A stretch of 64,000 nt of DNA, from NCBI GenBank assembly GCA_902806595.1, contig CADCXC010000018.1:596278-660277 (forward strand). The letters run 5' to 3'. The notes under the pieces were generated by a model. It ran no database searches and was not told where the DNA came from. It worked only from the letters and a program-made list of their open reading frames with translations. The translations under genes were made by a program, and so were the position numbers. The first letter of the stretch is position 1. The number at the start of each line of letters is the position of its first letter. The stretch is from Pyrenopolyporus hunteri. Taxonomy: Eukaryota; Ascomycota; Sordariomycetes; Xylariales; Hypoxylaceae. This document shows, one piece after another, positions 21,932-33,020 of this stretch.

Positions 21932-23725
21932 ATGGGAGGGAAGATAGAAGCAGTAACTCAACCAAATATGGAAGAATACGATTTTATCATCGTCGGGGCA
22001 GGGCTCTCCGGAATCGATGCCGCCTACAGGTTGAAAACTCAATTGCCGGACTGCTCATACACCATCCTAGAAGCACGGAATGAGATCGGTGGTACATGGT
22101 CGCTCTTTAGATTCCCTGGTATTCGGTCAGACTCCCAACTCACGTTGTTCGGCCTCCCGTGGCGGCCATGGATACACGAAGCGGACATGGCCAAAGGCCC
22201 TCTCATTCGGGAATATATCGAGGACGCCGCACGAGTAGAAGGGATCGACAAGAAAATCCAGTTCAATCATCGGGTTACGGCCATTAGCTGGTCTTCTAGC
22301 GAACAGCGTTGGACTTTGGGGGTAGATGCCGGCGCCGTCGCGAAAGAGTATAAAGCCAAGTTCCTGCTCGCCTGCTCGGGATATTACGATTACGCCAACC
22401 CGCTCAAGACCGAAATACCAGGCATCGAAAACTTTCAAGGCACCGTCGCGCACCCCCAGTTCTGGCCCGAGGACCTCGACTACACCAACAAGAAAGTCGT
22501 CATTATCGGATCAGGGGCCACTGCCATCACTATGCTGCCCGTAGTGGCCGAGACGGCGGCCCACGTGACGATGCTTCAACGGAGTCCGTCTTACGTTCTT
22601 AGCCTTCCTCTATCCGACCCGGCTGGTAGATTGGTCAAACGGATTTTCCCGGAGCGTCTCGCTCACTCCATCAACTGGTGGCGGTCAGTATACTTTGTCC
22701 TGGTTCTAGAACCGCTACAGCGTTACAGGGTGGGTACGAACTGACGTCTCACTATGCAGATGTTTCATTGTAGAGCACGCCTTCGTCTACTTCGGCGTTT
22801 TTTTTCCGAATCTGCTTAGGAAACTCGTCATATACGGGATGAAGAAAGAATTGCCGGAGGACGTCGACGTGAACGTCCACTTCAATCCCAGGTATAACAT
22901 ATTCGATCAACGGCCCGGCATGTGTCCGGACGGCGATTTCTTCCGAGCTCTACATCGAAACAATTGTGATATTGTCACTGACCATATCGAGACTGTAACG
23001 GCGGACGGAATCCTCACCAAGTCGGGGACAAAGCTCGAAGCGGACATTATCGTGACGGCTACCGGTCTCTGTAAGCGATGCTTTCCTCCCGCTGCTTCAT
23101 TTAAGGAAAATTTCCTAACAACAGTGGTCGCAGACGTCCACCTATTCGGAGGTATCACCCCTGTTGTCGACGGGAAGCCTATAGACGTAGGAACTTGCTA
23201 CTCCTGGAGAGGTACAATGATCACCGGGGTGCCGAACGCCGGAGCAGTAATTGGATATACGAAGAATTCCTGGACGCTCGGAGCCGATGCAAATATCAAG
23301 CTGCTTATTAGAGTCTGGAAGCATATGAAAAAGATCGGAGCTACGTCGGTCGTGCCGATTAATGCCGAAGCCGATCTGCCTTCGTCTAAACCGGTCATAG
23401 AGCACAGCTCGACCTATTTTGTAAAAGCGCAGAGCAGGTTACCTAGGGTCACCGGAAAATCGCCAGTGAGCCTACCTACTTTATCCCCCACACCACCTCT
23501 TGTCTGATACCTACCTATCTACTCATTCCCTTGAAAACACGTCTGGGTCGTTACATTCTTCGAGCCCCTTAACACCGCCACAAGAGATTCCGGCCCGTAG
23601 AGTACTAACTACTTATGTTATAGTGGTATGGACGCAAGAATACAATATATGACCACTTAAAGCTGTGGTTTGGTAGCGTAACGAAAGGGATGGAATACAC
23701 CTTTCCATCCAAGAAAAACAATTGA
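21932..23725 (+). CDS. Baeyer-Villiger-type flavin monooxygenase
   Basis: Four exons (21932-22683, 22760-23070, 23134-23465, 23624-23725) encode 498 residues. These cytosolic FAD/NADPH enzymes insert oxygen next to ketones or hydroxylate nucleophilic groups. The FAD Rossmann motif GAGLSG is at residues 22-27 and GGTWS follows. The Baeyer-Villiger fingerprint F-x-G-x3-H-x3-W is perfect at about 168-178 (FQGTVAHPQFW). The NADPH Rossmann motif IGSGATA is at about 192-198. The late TATGL motif is split by intron 2, and VPNAGAVIGYTKNSWTLGAD is the conserved C-terminal block. The end, reached across a 158-bp intron with a TACTAAC branch site, reads SPWYGRKNTIYDH. The ATG at 21971 is an alternative start. 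It follows the MFS gene in the same direction, consistent with a biosynthetic or detoxification role. Confidence 0.9.
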
Positions 23726-24264
23726 ATAACATGAGTTTATCGCATCCTTTATCCTTAAACGGAGACGGGTTCGGATTAAGAGCACGATAAGCACGATAAG
23801 CAAGATAAGCACGATAAGGATAGTGGGGGGGGACTTGAATGGGAGTAAAGGCGGACTGACATGGAGATGAGTTCATTCTTTACATGTAGTTGTCGTGGAT
23901 ACTTATTATATAGTACCTACCTCCTACGTTTTATGAGTTACGGAAGCGAGAACGCCAAATTGAAGAAGTATGGAAGGGGTTTAATTCCGTACCTACTCTT
24001 GGGCGGTTTCGTATTATGTGTTTTCTTCTACTATGATATCGTTTACTCCCGCTTAAGGAATGCGTACATGTAAGTATTGTACCTACATGAGGTACGTGAG
24101 TTATCTTATCGGATCTTGTATGGGTACGCCATGTGGCATTCTATTTTAAAACTCGTGCTTGCATGAGATCCGGATTCCAAACCCAACCCTTAAACATTCG
24201 GAATATACTTTTATTGTAGAGATATCCTGATCGCTCTTCCCGACCAGTGGGACGGTCGCCCAAT
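23726..24264. other. Intergenic, promoter of the nicotinamidase gene
   Basis: No reliable gene. A 70-codon frame at 23861-24073 has no recognisable content. The region carries a row of GATAAG motifs (separate entry). Confidence 0.5.
23786..23818 (+). promoter_or_regulatory. Row of four GATAAG sites
   Basis: GATAAG occurs four times with exact 9-bp spacing (23786, 23795, 23804, 23813), as repeats of about GATAAGCAC. GATAAG is the core site of fungal GATA regulators such as the nitrogen regulator AreA/NIT2 and siderophore repressors. It lies 60 bp after the monooxygenase stop and about 450 bp before the nicotinamidase start, so it could serve the latter, which releases ammonia. It may also be a simple tandem repeat without function. 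Confidence 0.35.
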
Positions 24265-24997
24265 ATGGCCAACTTCAGACCGGCGTTAATAGTCGTAGAC
24301 CTCCAGGAGGACTTCTGCCCCCCAGTAAGTGTAGCTTCACAGCCGTCGATAGCGAGCTGACCAATAGTATCAGAATGGTTCACTCGCAGTGACCGATGGC
24401 CGTGAGATCGCGCCACTGGTCAACAAACTTCTAGCCTCGCCTTTCGTGATTAGAATCGCAACCAAGGACTGGCACCCACGTGATCACGTTTCTTTTGCCG
24501 CAAATCATCGAGGCAAGGTGCCGTTTGACGACTTCGTCACTATCGTTAACCCATATAATGGGTCTGAAACGTACGAGTCGCGATTGTGGCCTGTCCACTG
24601 CGTGCAAGGAACTCCGGGAGCGGAGCTGATCCCTGAGCTGCACGCTAGCCAGCTCGACATGGTTATTGAGAAAGGAACCGATCCGCGCATCGAGATGTAT
24701 AGCCCCTTCTACGACCCTTTTTTGAACCCACGTGTCTACGATAGCGGCTTAGTAAGAGTTTTGAAGGAGAAGCAAGTTACAGACGTGTACATAGTAGGGT
24801 TGGCGGCGGATTATTGTGTTAAAAACGCCGCGGTTGATGCGGCCAAGGAAGGATTCAAGACGTATTTGGTGGAAGAGGGCACGAGAGCGGTCGATCCGTC
24901 GGCCTGGCCAGAATGTAAAGGGGCGATCGAAGCCTCCGGAGCTAAAGTTGTCTGCGTGGACGGGCCCGAAGTACGCCGAGTGATGACGGCGCAGTAG
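24265..24997 (+). CDS. PNC1: Nicotinamidase (isochorismatase-like fold)
   Basis: Two exons (24265-24324 and 24374-24997) encode 227 residues. The enzyme deamidates nicotinamide to nicotinate and ammonia in the NAD salvage pathway, in cytosol and nucleus. The catalytic triad is intact: Asp12 (DLQEDFCPP), Lys120 (IEKG) and Cys168 (GLAADYCVKNAAVDA); yeast Pnc1 has Cys167. Metal-binding residues are in KDWHPRDH. NGSLAVTDGR directly after the intron matches the family and fixes the acceptor site. Length is close to yeast Pnc1 (216). No peroxisomal SKL-type end is seen. It sits between the monooxygenase and HMG-CoA reductase on the same strand; by removing nicotinamide it relieves sirtuin inhibition, which could matter for subtelomeric silencing, but that is only a general link. 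Confidence 0.94.
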
Positions 24998-27306
24998 TAG
25001 AGCGAACCATGGGCACCGAGTGACATTTGCTCGGCGGCATGACCATTTGATACATGACTAGGCATTTAGCAATGTTAAAGTCCCGCCCGCTGATCGAAGC
25101 ATATCTATTGAAGCATGTCACTTCGGCGTAATGAGGCGCTGGTATGGGCGTGCTCGGTAATAGACTCGGATAGTATTGGCTTTTTAGAAGATGGCGATGA
25201 TGGACATGTCTTGGTTTACGCAAGGGAAAGAAACACGATCAAAAGTGGAAAGGGTCAGTGACAAGCTGCTTATCCGTTTCGCCTATTGTTGATTTCCTCC
25301 TCTTCTTTTTTTTCCTCGCCGTATCTGTCAAACTTAAATATACAGATCGCTTGGTTTAACCCTCGGATGCTTGGCTGGCCTGTGGCTGCTCAGGGGCAAG
25401 CAGACCCGGGGGTGGTTTTCGTGATAACAGTGGGTTCCCAACACAACCGCCATCATCGGCGACAGGGCGCATTAGGTAACACCCCACCAGGTCGAGGACA
25501 ACCACCGTCTGGTTGCATGTCCACCCACCTACCTTCCCAGGTAATGGCAATAAAGATAACGAAGCCGTCGTATGTTTAGGTAAAAAGACCAATGATGAAT
25601 TTACGTTGATAGTTCGTTTAACGATCAAAGAGAAGGGCATAATGCCTCCCTTAATCAGTTAGACAACCTAGGTACCTATTTATAAGTTGCGGGGACGGAG
25701 AAGAGGGATATGGATCATTGATTGGTTAAAGGAAGAATTGTAGCTATGTGGGTACTGTTAAGGAAGACCAGGAGGACTACAGTGGGCAATACCTCTCTTG
25801 CTTTTGCTTTCCCCGTACCAGCAGCTATACTAAGCTTACAAGATGCGTGGCTTACACGGATCCGACCTCTTCCCTGGGTGGGCCCTGGGTGGGTGCCTGG
25901 GTACTCCTAAGAACTCTATAAATGTGTATCTGGGTCTATGCCACCTTTGGTATTGGCCGTACAAGTGTAATACATAGATCCATACATCCATTGGATTGTG
26001 AACCACGCCACCAATACCTATCATATACCTAGGTAGTACGTGGTGTGTGTACCTTATGTATCTAGGTACCTACAATGTCCGTCTTGCCTTGGGCAAGATA
26101 CTAATGTTTTCCGTATACTACCTACCTAGGTATGTAGGCATTTATACCTACCTACCTATGTATATTCGTATCCGCCATATTAGGAGTTCGTGGTCTATAA
26201 CACTCGTTTCTGGAAGAAGACCTAATGAGAGGTTTATGTTATTTAGTCGGGTCTATCGATATACGGGTACGTGCATGTACGCATTCTACTACATGTTACA
26301 TGGCGTATTAGGTACCCAGGGGGCCCACTCCCAGGCGTCAGACACGGCTGGATTGAGTGTGTGTGTGGAGTCCCGATGTGTACCTACGTGTATGTACATA
26401 TGTATGCACGCACAGATGTTGAATGGTGAGGTAAGGGTCCGCAGGTACTATATACTTATGAACGTATGTGCTTTACGACTCCTACCTGGTACCTGTGTAG
26501 CTAATCGATAGCACCGGTATCGCTAAATGTACCTGGTAAGTTATAGCATATGTGCGAGGTACCTTATGTACCTATGTAAAGTGTATGGTACCTAGTGGAT
26601 ATCTTATGGGCCCCCTAATTTCGCAATTGCTACTCTTGATTGAAGCTCTCAGACCAGGGGACGGGAGGAAAACGTTGAAATTTCTCTTCACCGCAAATGA
26701 TAATAAATCCCCACCCCCTTTGGTCTGTTCTTATTCTTTTTTTATTTATTTCTTTTGCTTAACTGCTCTTTGTCGTGGTCTATAACGATCGAGGGGTTCA
26801 GCAGGCTCGCCAACTCAGATTGACTGCTGTTCTCTCAGCCAGCTTCGAATAAGCTCGCTGCCACGAGGCTGTCTACCGGACTCGTCTGTTCGGCCGACTC
26901 CGATATCTTCCTCGATCTGGTACCAACCTTCGAGACGGAACTAGTTTTCAGCTCTTCCAACATTTCGCTTTGGCAGCTCCTACGGTACTCCTCCTACGGT
27001 ACTCCTCGTACCGCCCAACCGGGACCAAGGCTTACTTACCTTGGGCCAAGATTCAGAATAATCCTCAGCTGCTAGGCCGGGGGACCATCGCTATCTTCTA
27101 TAAGGTAAGAAAGACATAGCCACTGCTGCGCCGTCTGATCCTCTTCTTCCTTTACACGATACCACTACTTAGCCTAGTTCTAAGAGGAGATACCTAAGAC
27201 ACGCTATAAACAGGATAATTAAGCTAATTTTTTTTTTTTTTTAATTCCAGAGTCCCAAACCCACTCGTTTGGTGGCAGCCGCCGATGCCCCTCAGACAGC
27301 ACCGAC
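24998..27306. other. 2.3 kb intergenic, promoter and leader of HMG-CoA reductase
   Basis: No gene was found. It has the densest TACCTA/TAGGTA content outside 11.4-11.6 kb (about 26030-26160, 26290-26600), which creates chance open frames such as 26047-26511. A 14-bp direct repeat (TCCTACGGTACTCC, 26978-26991 and 26992-27005) and a T run (about 27228-27242) precede the ATG. A long leader would fit the regulated HMG-CoA reductase genes of fungi, but no known element was recognised. Confidence 0.5.
26978..27005 (+). repeat. 14-bp direct repeat, two exact copies
   Basis: TCCTACGGTACTCC is repeated head to tail about 300 bp before the HMG-CoA reductase start, followed by a partial third copy (TCGTACCG). 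It may be part of the leader or promoter. Confidence 0.5.
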
Positions 27307-30300
27307 ATGATTGCATCTTCGTTTCTTCCCTCCCGCTTCCGCGGTGAGCAGCCCAGTGATACTCCGGTCCCGCCATCTAAAGCAAACCAGAAGGTTACAC
27401 CAGTCCTCCAGTTTGTGTCCAAGATTGCCTGTCTGCACCCGATCCATACGATCGTAATCGTCGCCTTACTAGCGAGCACCACCTATGTCGGCGTCGTCAA
27501 GGAGAGCTTGCTAGACGTGACTAGGAGTGTAAGGACGGCCGACTGGCCCTCTCTGATCGAGGGCAGCAGGAGCTTACGGGTCGGCCCCGAGACGTCGTGG
27601 AAATGGCAGAGCTTCGACCCGGATTCGACTATCCCGACGGACACCGAACACTTGGCTCTCGTCACCCTGGTCTTCCCGGAGTCGTCCGAAGACGCCCCGC
27701 AGACCGCCCCGTCTCCTCACACCGTCCCCTTGCCCAGGAACCTCACGGTCTCGCACCTGCCGTCGACCTCGAACCCCCTAACCGCCTATTCCCAGGACAG
27801 TGCCTTGGCTTTTGCTGTCAAGTATGACGAGGCGCCGGAGTTCCTCGCGGCAGCGCAGGAAATACCTAACGACGTTCCCGACCAAGAGTCGCGGAAGACC
27901 GAGCTTGGCAAGGAGGAACGGAAGATGTGGATAATGAAAGTCGCTAGAGGCTACACCAGAGGCAGCTTCCTACGATGGTTTCACAACGCCTGGACCGAGT
28001 TCCTCGACCTAATCAAGAACGCCGAAACGTTGGACATCATCATCATGGTGCTCGGATACCTGTCCATGCACCTCACCTTCGTATCGCTGTTTCTGTCGAT
28101 GAGAAAGATGGGCTCCAACATCTGGCTAGCCATCAGCGTGCTCTTCTCGTCTACTTTTGCTTTCCTATTCGGCCTCAACGTGACAACTAAGCTCGGCGTC
28201 CCCGTGAGCATGCTCCTCCTATCCGAAGGGCTGCCGTTCCTAGTCGTCACCATCGGATTCGAGAAGAACATCGTGCTGACCCGAGCCGTCCTATCTCACG
28301 CGCTAGAGCATCGGCGGCCCGAGGAGAGGCAGGCCGCCGCGAACGGTAGTAGGTCCGGAAAGAAATTCCTCGCCGCTTCGGACGGCCTCATCCACTACGC
28401 CGTGCAGCGCGCGATCAAGGACAAGGGCTACGAGATCGTCCGAGACTATCTCATCGAAATACTCATCCTCGTCGCCGGAGCCGCCTCCGGCGTGCAAGGC
28501 GGCCTCCAACAGTTCTGCTTCCTAGCCGCCTGGATCCTCTTCTTCGATTGCATCTTGCTCTTCACCTTCTACACCGCGATCTTGTGTATCAAGCTCGAGG
28601 TGAACCGTATCAAGCGTCATGTCGAACTGCGCAGAGCCTTGGAGGATGACGGCGTCAGTCACCGCGTCGCCGAGAACGTCGCCAAGAGCAATGACTGGCC
28701 GAGACGCGACGCGACGGGTCCGGTCGACCAACCCCTCTTCGGAAGCGACTTAAAGGGTAACAACGTACCCAAGTTCAAATTCTGGATGGTCATGGGCTTT
28801 ATCGCCATCAACGTCGCCAACATTTGCACGATTCCTTTCAGAACGACGGGCGTTTCCGGCGTCTCGTCTTGGGCCGGAGGCTTAGGTGGGGTCGTCAGCT
28901 CGCCGCCCCTCGACCCTTTCAAAGTCGCGTCCAGCGGGCTTGACGAGATACTCAACGACGCGAAGAGCCACTCGAGACCAACGGTGGTGGCCGTCCTTAC
29001 CCCGATCAAGTACGAGCTGGAGTTCCCCTCGGTCCATTATGCGGAGCCACCCCTAAGCCCCGGCGACGGGCAGGATGGCCAAGACGGTAGCAGCTATCCG
29101 CACCTGAGCGGCTACGGCGTTGGGGGACGTATGGTCGGCAGCCTTCTGACGAGCTTGGAGGACCCTATCCTTTCCAAGTGGATCGTGGTCGCCCTAGCCA
29201 TGAGCGTGGCGCTCAACGGTTACCTGTTCAACGTTGCCAGATGGGGAATCAGGGATCCTAATCTTCCCGTCCACCCCATCGACCCGAAGGAGCTCGCGGA
29301 TGCCGAACGATTCAACGATACCCAGTCGGCAACGCTACCGCTCGGAGAGGTCCAGCCGAAGCTGCCGCAATCTCAAGCCGAGCCCGACAGGCCCATCACC
29401 CCCGCCTACACCGACGACGAAAGCATTAGCCAGCCGCCCCCCGTTACCCGGTCGCTTAGGTCGCCGACGGTCCAGAGAAGTCAGGGCGAGCTAGAAAAGC
29501 TAGTGGCCGAGAAGCGAGTGCACGAAATGACCGACGAAGAGGTTATCGCGGTATCCCTGAAAGGCAGGATCCCCGGCCACTCATTGGAGAGGGCTCTCAA
29601 AAACTGCACGCGAGCCGTCAAGGTTCGTCGCAGCATAATAGCGAGGACGCGAGCCACCGCAGATCTCACCAGCTCCCTAGAAGAATCCAAGCTGCCCTTC
29701 GAACATTACAACTGGGACCTGGTCCTCGGCGCCTGCTGCGAGAACGTCATCGGTTACATGCCCATCCCCGTCGGCGTTGCCGGCCCGCTCGTCATCGACG
29801 GTCAGAGCTTCTTCATCCCTATGGCAACAACCGAGGGCGTGCTCGTCGCCAGCACTAGCCGCGGTTGTAAGGCGATTAACTCCGGCGGCGGCGCCGTTAC
29901 GGTTCTAACCAGCGACGGGATGACCCGCGGGCCGTGCGTGCAATTCGAGACCCTGGAGCGTGCCGGTGCCGCGAAGCTCTGGATCGATTCCGACGTGGGC
30001 CAATCCTTGATGAAGAAGGCGTTCGATTCCACTTCGAGATTCGCCCGCTTGCAAACGATGAAGACGGCGCTCGCGGGAACCAACCTCTACATCCGATTCA
30101 AGACCACCACCGGCGATGCCATGGGAATGAACATGATCTCTAAGGGCGTCGAGCACGCCTTGAACGTCATGGCCACCGAGGGCGGGTTCGAAGACATGTC
30201 CATCGTATCCCTCTCCGGCAACTATTGTATCGACAAGAAGGCCGCCGCCATCAACTGGATCGACGGTCGCGGCAAGGGTATAGTTGCCGAGGCCATCATT

Positions 30301-30961
30301 CCGGGTGACGTGGTCAGGACGGTGCTTAAGAGCGACGTAGACAGTCTCGTCGAGCTGAACACCTCCAAGAATTTTATCGGGTCCGCCATGGCGGCCTCCA
30401 TCGGCGGCTTCAACGCTCACGCGGCCAACATCGTCGCGGCCATCTTCATCGCTACCGGGCAAGACCCAGCCCAAGTCGTGGAGAGTTCAAATTGCATCAC
30501 CATCATGAAGAAGTAAGTTTCGGTCGCATCTTATCCTGCTCCGTTTCGCTACGCGCGCTAACTTTCCCAATAGTCTACGCGGCTCCCTCCAAATCTCGGT
30601 GTCTATGCCGTCTATCGAAGTCGGTACCATCGGCGGCGGCACCATCCTAGAGCCCCAGAGCGCTATGCTCGACATGCTCGGCATCAGAGGTCCGCATCCC
30701 ACGAGCCCCGGAGATAACGCTCGCCGTCTCGCCCGTATAGTTGGCGCCGCAGTCCTCGCTGGAGAGCTCTCGCTCTGCAGCGCTCTCGCCGCCGGTCATC
30801 TTGTCAGGGCGCACATGGCTCATAATCGCTCGGCTCCCTCGACACGAAGCACCACACCAGCTCCTAGCGGAAACGGCGGCACTACCGCGGCTATGGGATT
30901 AGCGATGACAAGCGCTAGGAGTCCCGCTGGTACCGATAGAGGTGCGGCTTCAAGACGTTGA
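27307..30961 (+). CDS. HMG-CoA reductase with sterol-sensing domain
   Basis: Two exons (27307-30512, 30574-30961) encode 1197 residues. The ER-membrane enzyme reduces HMG-CoA to mevalonate with 2 NADPH, the key step to ergosterol and other isoprenoids. The N-terminal half is the membrane domain: a first TM near 40-60, a sterol-sensing domain of several TMs at about 238-430 (IIIMVLGYLSMHLTFVSLF), then TMs near 490-510 and 625-645. The catalytic domain starts about 740: ENVIGYMPIPVGVAGPL with the catalytic Glu at 812, TTEGVLVASTSRGCKA, DAMGMNMISKG (about 937) with the catalytic Lys, GQDPAQ with the Asp, GTIGGGT, and AAGHLV with the catalytic His at about 1144. HNRS after it corresponds to the AMPK-type phosphorylation site of animals. 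The Ser/Thr/Gly-rich tail is not conserved. It could be the main enzyme or an extra copy. Confidence 0.97.
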
Positions 30962-31558
30962 TTGATAAATGGCCCGTCTTTTTCTTACTACTATTTCGCA
31001 TGCGAGGATATTGGAAAGGTATAAGGGGGATGCGCTCCGTAACGGAGCATAATGATGCATCAAGCCAAGGCGTTCAGCGAACTTGTGATGATCAGGTACG
31101 AATAATCTTTGTAAATGGCCCTAAACGCTGTTCGGGTTGGTGATTAATTGAGAGGATGGTTGATCTAACGACACGTCAAGCTGGGACCCTTCACGCTCCA
31201 CGGAGCTTTGGTTGTCTTCTCCGAGCGGAAGAGAAGGAAGACGGGAAAAGGGGGGCGGAGGGACGTGCCGTAGTCGGGTCGCGCATCTGGCCAATGACCT
31301 CACCTACCTAAGTATCGAATCATAACTGAGTTATTAATGGCATAGATTTAAGTACATCTTTGTAGAGAAGAAATACTGGGAGGGCCGGATCGCGAGCGCT
31401 TCGAAAAGTGGGAAGTTGAATGTATAAATGCTACTACTACCTTGGGAGTCTTTAGAGATACGAGTTTTAGACAAGAGTACCTAAAGCATAGACAATCTTC
31501 GAGACTTATATTAATCTGCTTTAGAAAACCCGCCTACCCAGGTCCCTGTGGGTGGCTT
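30962..31558. other. Intergenic between convergent genes, no gene seen
   Basis: 3' regions of HMG-CoA reductase and of the minus-strand MDR gene. No coding frame or notable repeat beyond one CACCTACCTA (about 31300). Confidence 0.5.
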
Positions 31559-32563
31559 CTACGTAACCCATCTTATTACAAGCTTTCCTTTCGTACGCCC
31601 TTGCTTCAGTTTCTCGAACGCTCTAGGTACGTCTTCGTAGTTGAAAATCTCTTCGATCACGATCCTAACCCTGCCTTCCTTTACCCACTCTCCGATCCGT
31701 TCGAGATCCTCACGGCTGTTTTTCGTTATAAGAAACTCCCATTTCCTCTTACCGCCGCCCAGGAAAGAAGGTAACAAGCCTCTCGATACAAGAGTCTTTA
31801 GATCGGCCAACGTAGCCTGGCCGCCAATTTGTACGAACTTGCCCTCAGGGCGGAGGAAGTGGTCGGCCGCTTTATGCAGGTCGGGTGGCGTGCCAACATT
31901 GTCCACCACGAGCCGGTAGACCTGGCCTTTAGCCTTCAGAACCTCGGCGACATTTTCCTGGGTGTAGTCGACGACCTCGTCCGCGCCGAGGCTGCGGCAC
32001 AGCTCCGCGTTCTTCCCCGAGCAACTCACCGTTACGTGGCAGCCTACGGCCTTGGCGATTTGGATCCCGAAAGTGCCCGTCCCCCCGCTTCCGCCATTGA
32101 TGAAGACCTTATCTCCTTCTTCGACATTCGGCACGATGCATTGGTAGGCCGTCAGCCCCGCGGTCCCGATACAGCTCGCGTCTTCGAGGGACACGCCCTC
32201 GGGTACCTTGGCGCACCCGTCAACCCGCGCACAGACGTACTCGCCTAGACTACCGTATCTGTTCGGCTGCCCAATCCTCCCATAGACCTTGTCGCCCACC
32301 TGGAAGGCCTCTACCGCGTCGCCCGTCTGCGTAACAACGCCGGAAAAGTCTAGGCCCGGCGTCGCGGACGTGGAAATTGCGAGGCGCGCGAACATGCCCA
32401 GCTCCGGAAACTTGTGGTCGGCCGGGTTAAGGGAGGCACAGTGTACTTTTACCAGAATGCCGTCCCTCGGGAGGGTCGACTGGAAAGGCGGTGCAACATC
32501 TTCGACCAGCTTAATGTTCTTCTCCAGCCCGCCGCGCGTTGAAGTGTAGATCCAGGCACGCAT
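31559..32563 (-). CDS. Quinone-oxidoreductase-like MDR enzyme (NADPH-dependent)
   Basis: A single exon of 334 residues starting MRAWIYTSTRGGLEKNI. The N-terminal GroES-like part holds VKVHCASLNPADHK and GLDFSGVV. The Rossmann part (about 150-290) has INGGSGGTGTFGIQIAKA, which binds NADPH, and SLGADEVVDYT. The structural-zinc cysteines of alcohol dehydrogenases are absent, so this is a zinc-free quinone reductase or enoyl-reductase-like member, acting in the cytosol or, as with some relatives, in mitochondria. The substrate cannot be told from sequence. Stand-alone MDR reductases can serve as tailoring or trans-enoyl reductases in pathways, but no polyketide synthase is in the window. Neighbours on the same strand are an epimerase and a Zn2Cys6 regulator. 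Confidence 0.9.
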   Translation of the reverse strand: MRAWIYTSTRGGLEKNIKLVEDVAPPFQSTLPRDGILVKVHCASLNPADHKFPELGMFARLAISTSATPGLDFSGVVTQTGDAVEAFQVGDKVYGRIGQPNRYGSLGEYVCARVDGCAKVPEGVSLEDASCIGTAGLTAYQCIVPNVEEGDKVFINGGSGGTGTFGIQIAKAVGCHVTVSCSGKNAELCRSLGADEVVDYTQENVAEVLKAKGQVYRLVVDNVGTPPDLHKAADHFLRPEGKFVQIGGQATLADLKTLVSRGLLPSFLGGGKRKWEFLITKNSREDLERIGEWVKEGRVRIVIEEIFNYEDVPRAFEKLKQGRTKGKLVIRWVT

Positions 32564-33020
32564 CGCCTTGGTAGTAAGCTCGAATTTATCAAATATGTGA
32601 TTTTTTCCCCTTCTTCTACTTGGGAGGTGGATACATTAATGAATCAGGTTGTGTTTAATCAACTGTAGCAAGTTACGTGTTTATACAAGATTAGAGGATG
32701 TTCGGAATCGACCGATATGGCGAGCGATGATGACGTTATTATAATGTTGCGAATCCCGGTCCAATGGGTGTGTATACCTACCTAGGTAGGTAGGTAACAT
32801 AGCGTCATAACATCGTCTTCCGGGTCCTCGACCAGCTCATACTTGTAAGTATACGCTATGACTTTAGCGAGTACGAAGTATCAGAGTAATATTAGTCGAA
32901 CAAAGATTTAACCTAACCCAGGCGTTTAGATTCTCGTTATATAATACGTGTGCTTTTAGAAGACTACATTTCATCCCTCAACTACATTTAAACCGTCCCA
33001 AGCTCCACCTTAAGGGGTAC
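32564..33020. other. Intergenic, no gene seen
   Basis: Promoter of the MDR gene (minus strand) and 3' UTR of the epimerase. It contains TACCTACCTAGGTAGGTAGGTA at about 32776-32797. Confidence 0.5.

Noticed and set aside
23861..24073. 70-codon frame with a hydrophobic segment between monooxygenase and nicotinamidase
   Set aside because: Short, no signal-peptide logic, lies in a promoter region, and no homology recognised.
26047..26511. 154-codon open frame upstream of HMG-CoA reductase
   Set aside because: It is produced by TACCTA/ATGTAC repeats (Tyr, Leu, Met, Tyr-rich) and has no domain-like content.
29905..30474. 189-codon antisense frame within the HMG-CoA reductase gene
   Set aside because: It is the complement of the strongly conserved catalytic domain; GC-rich codons leave antisense frames open by chance.
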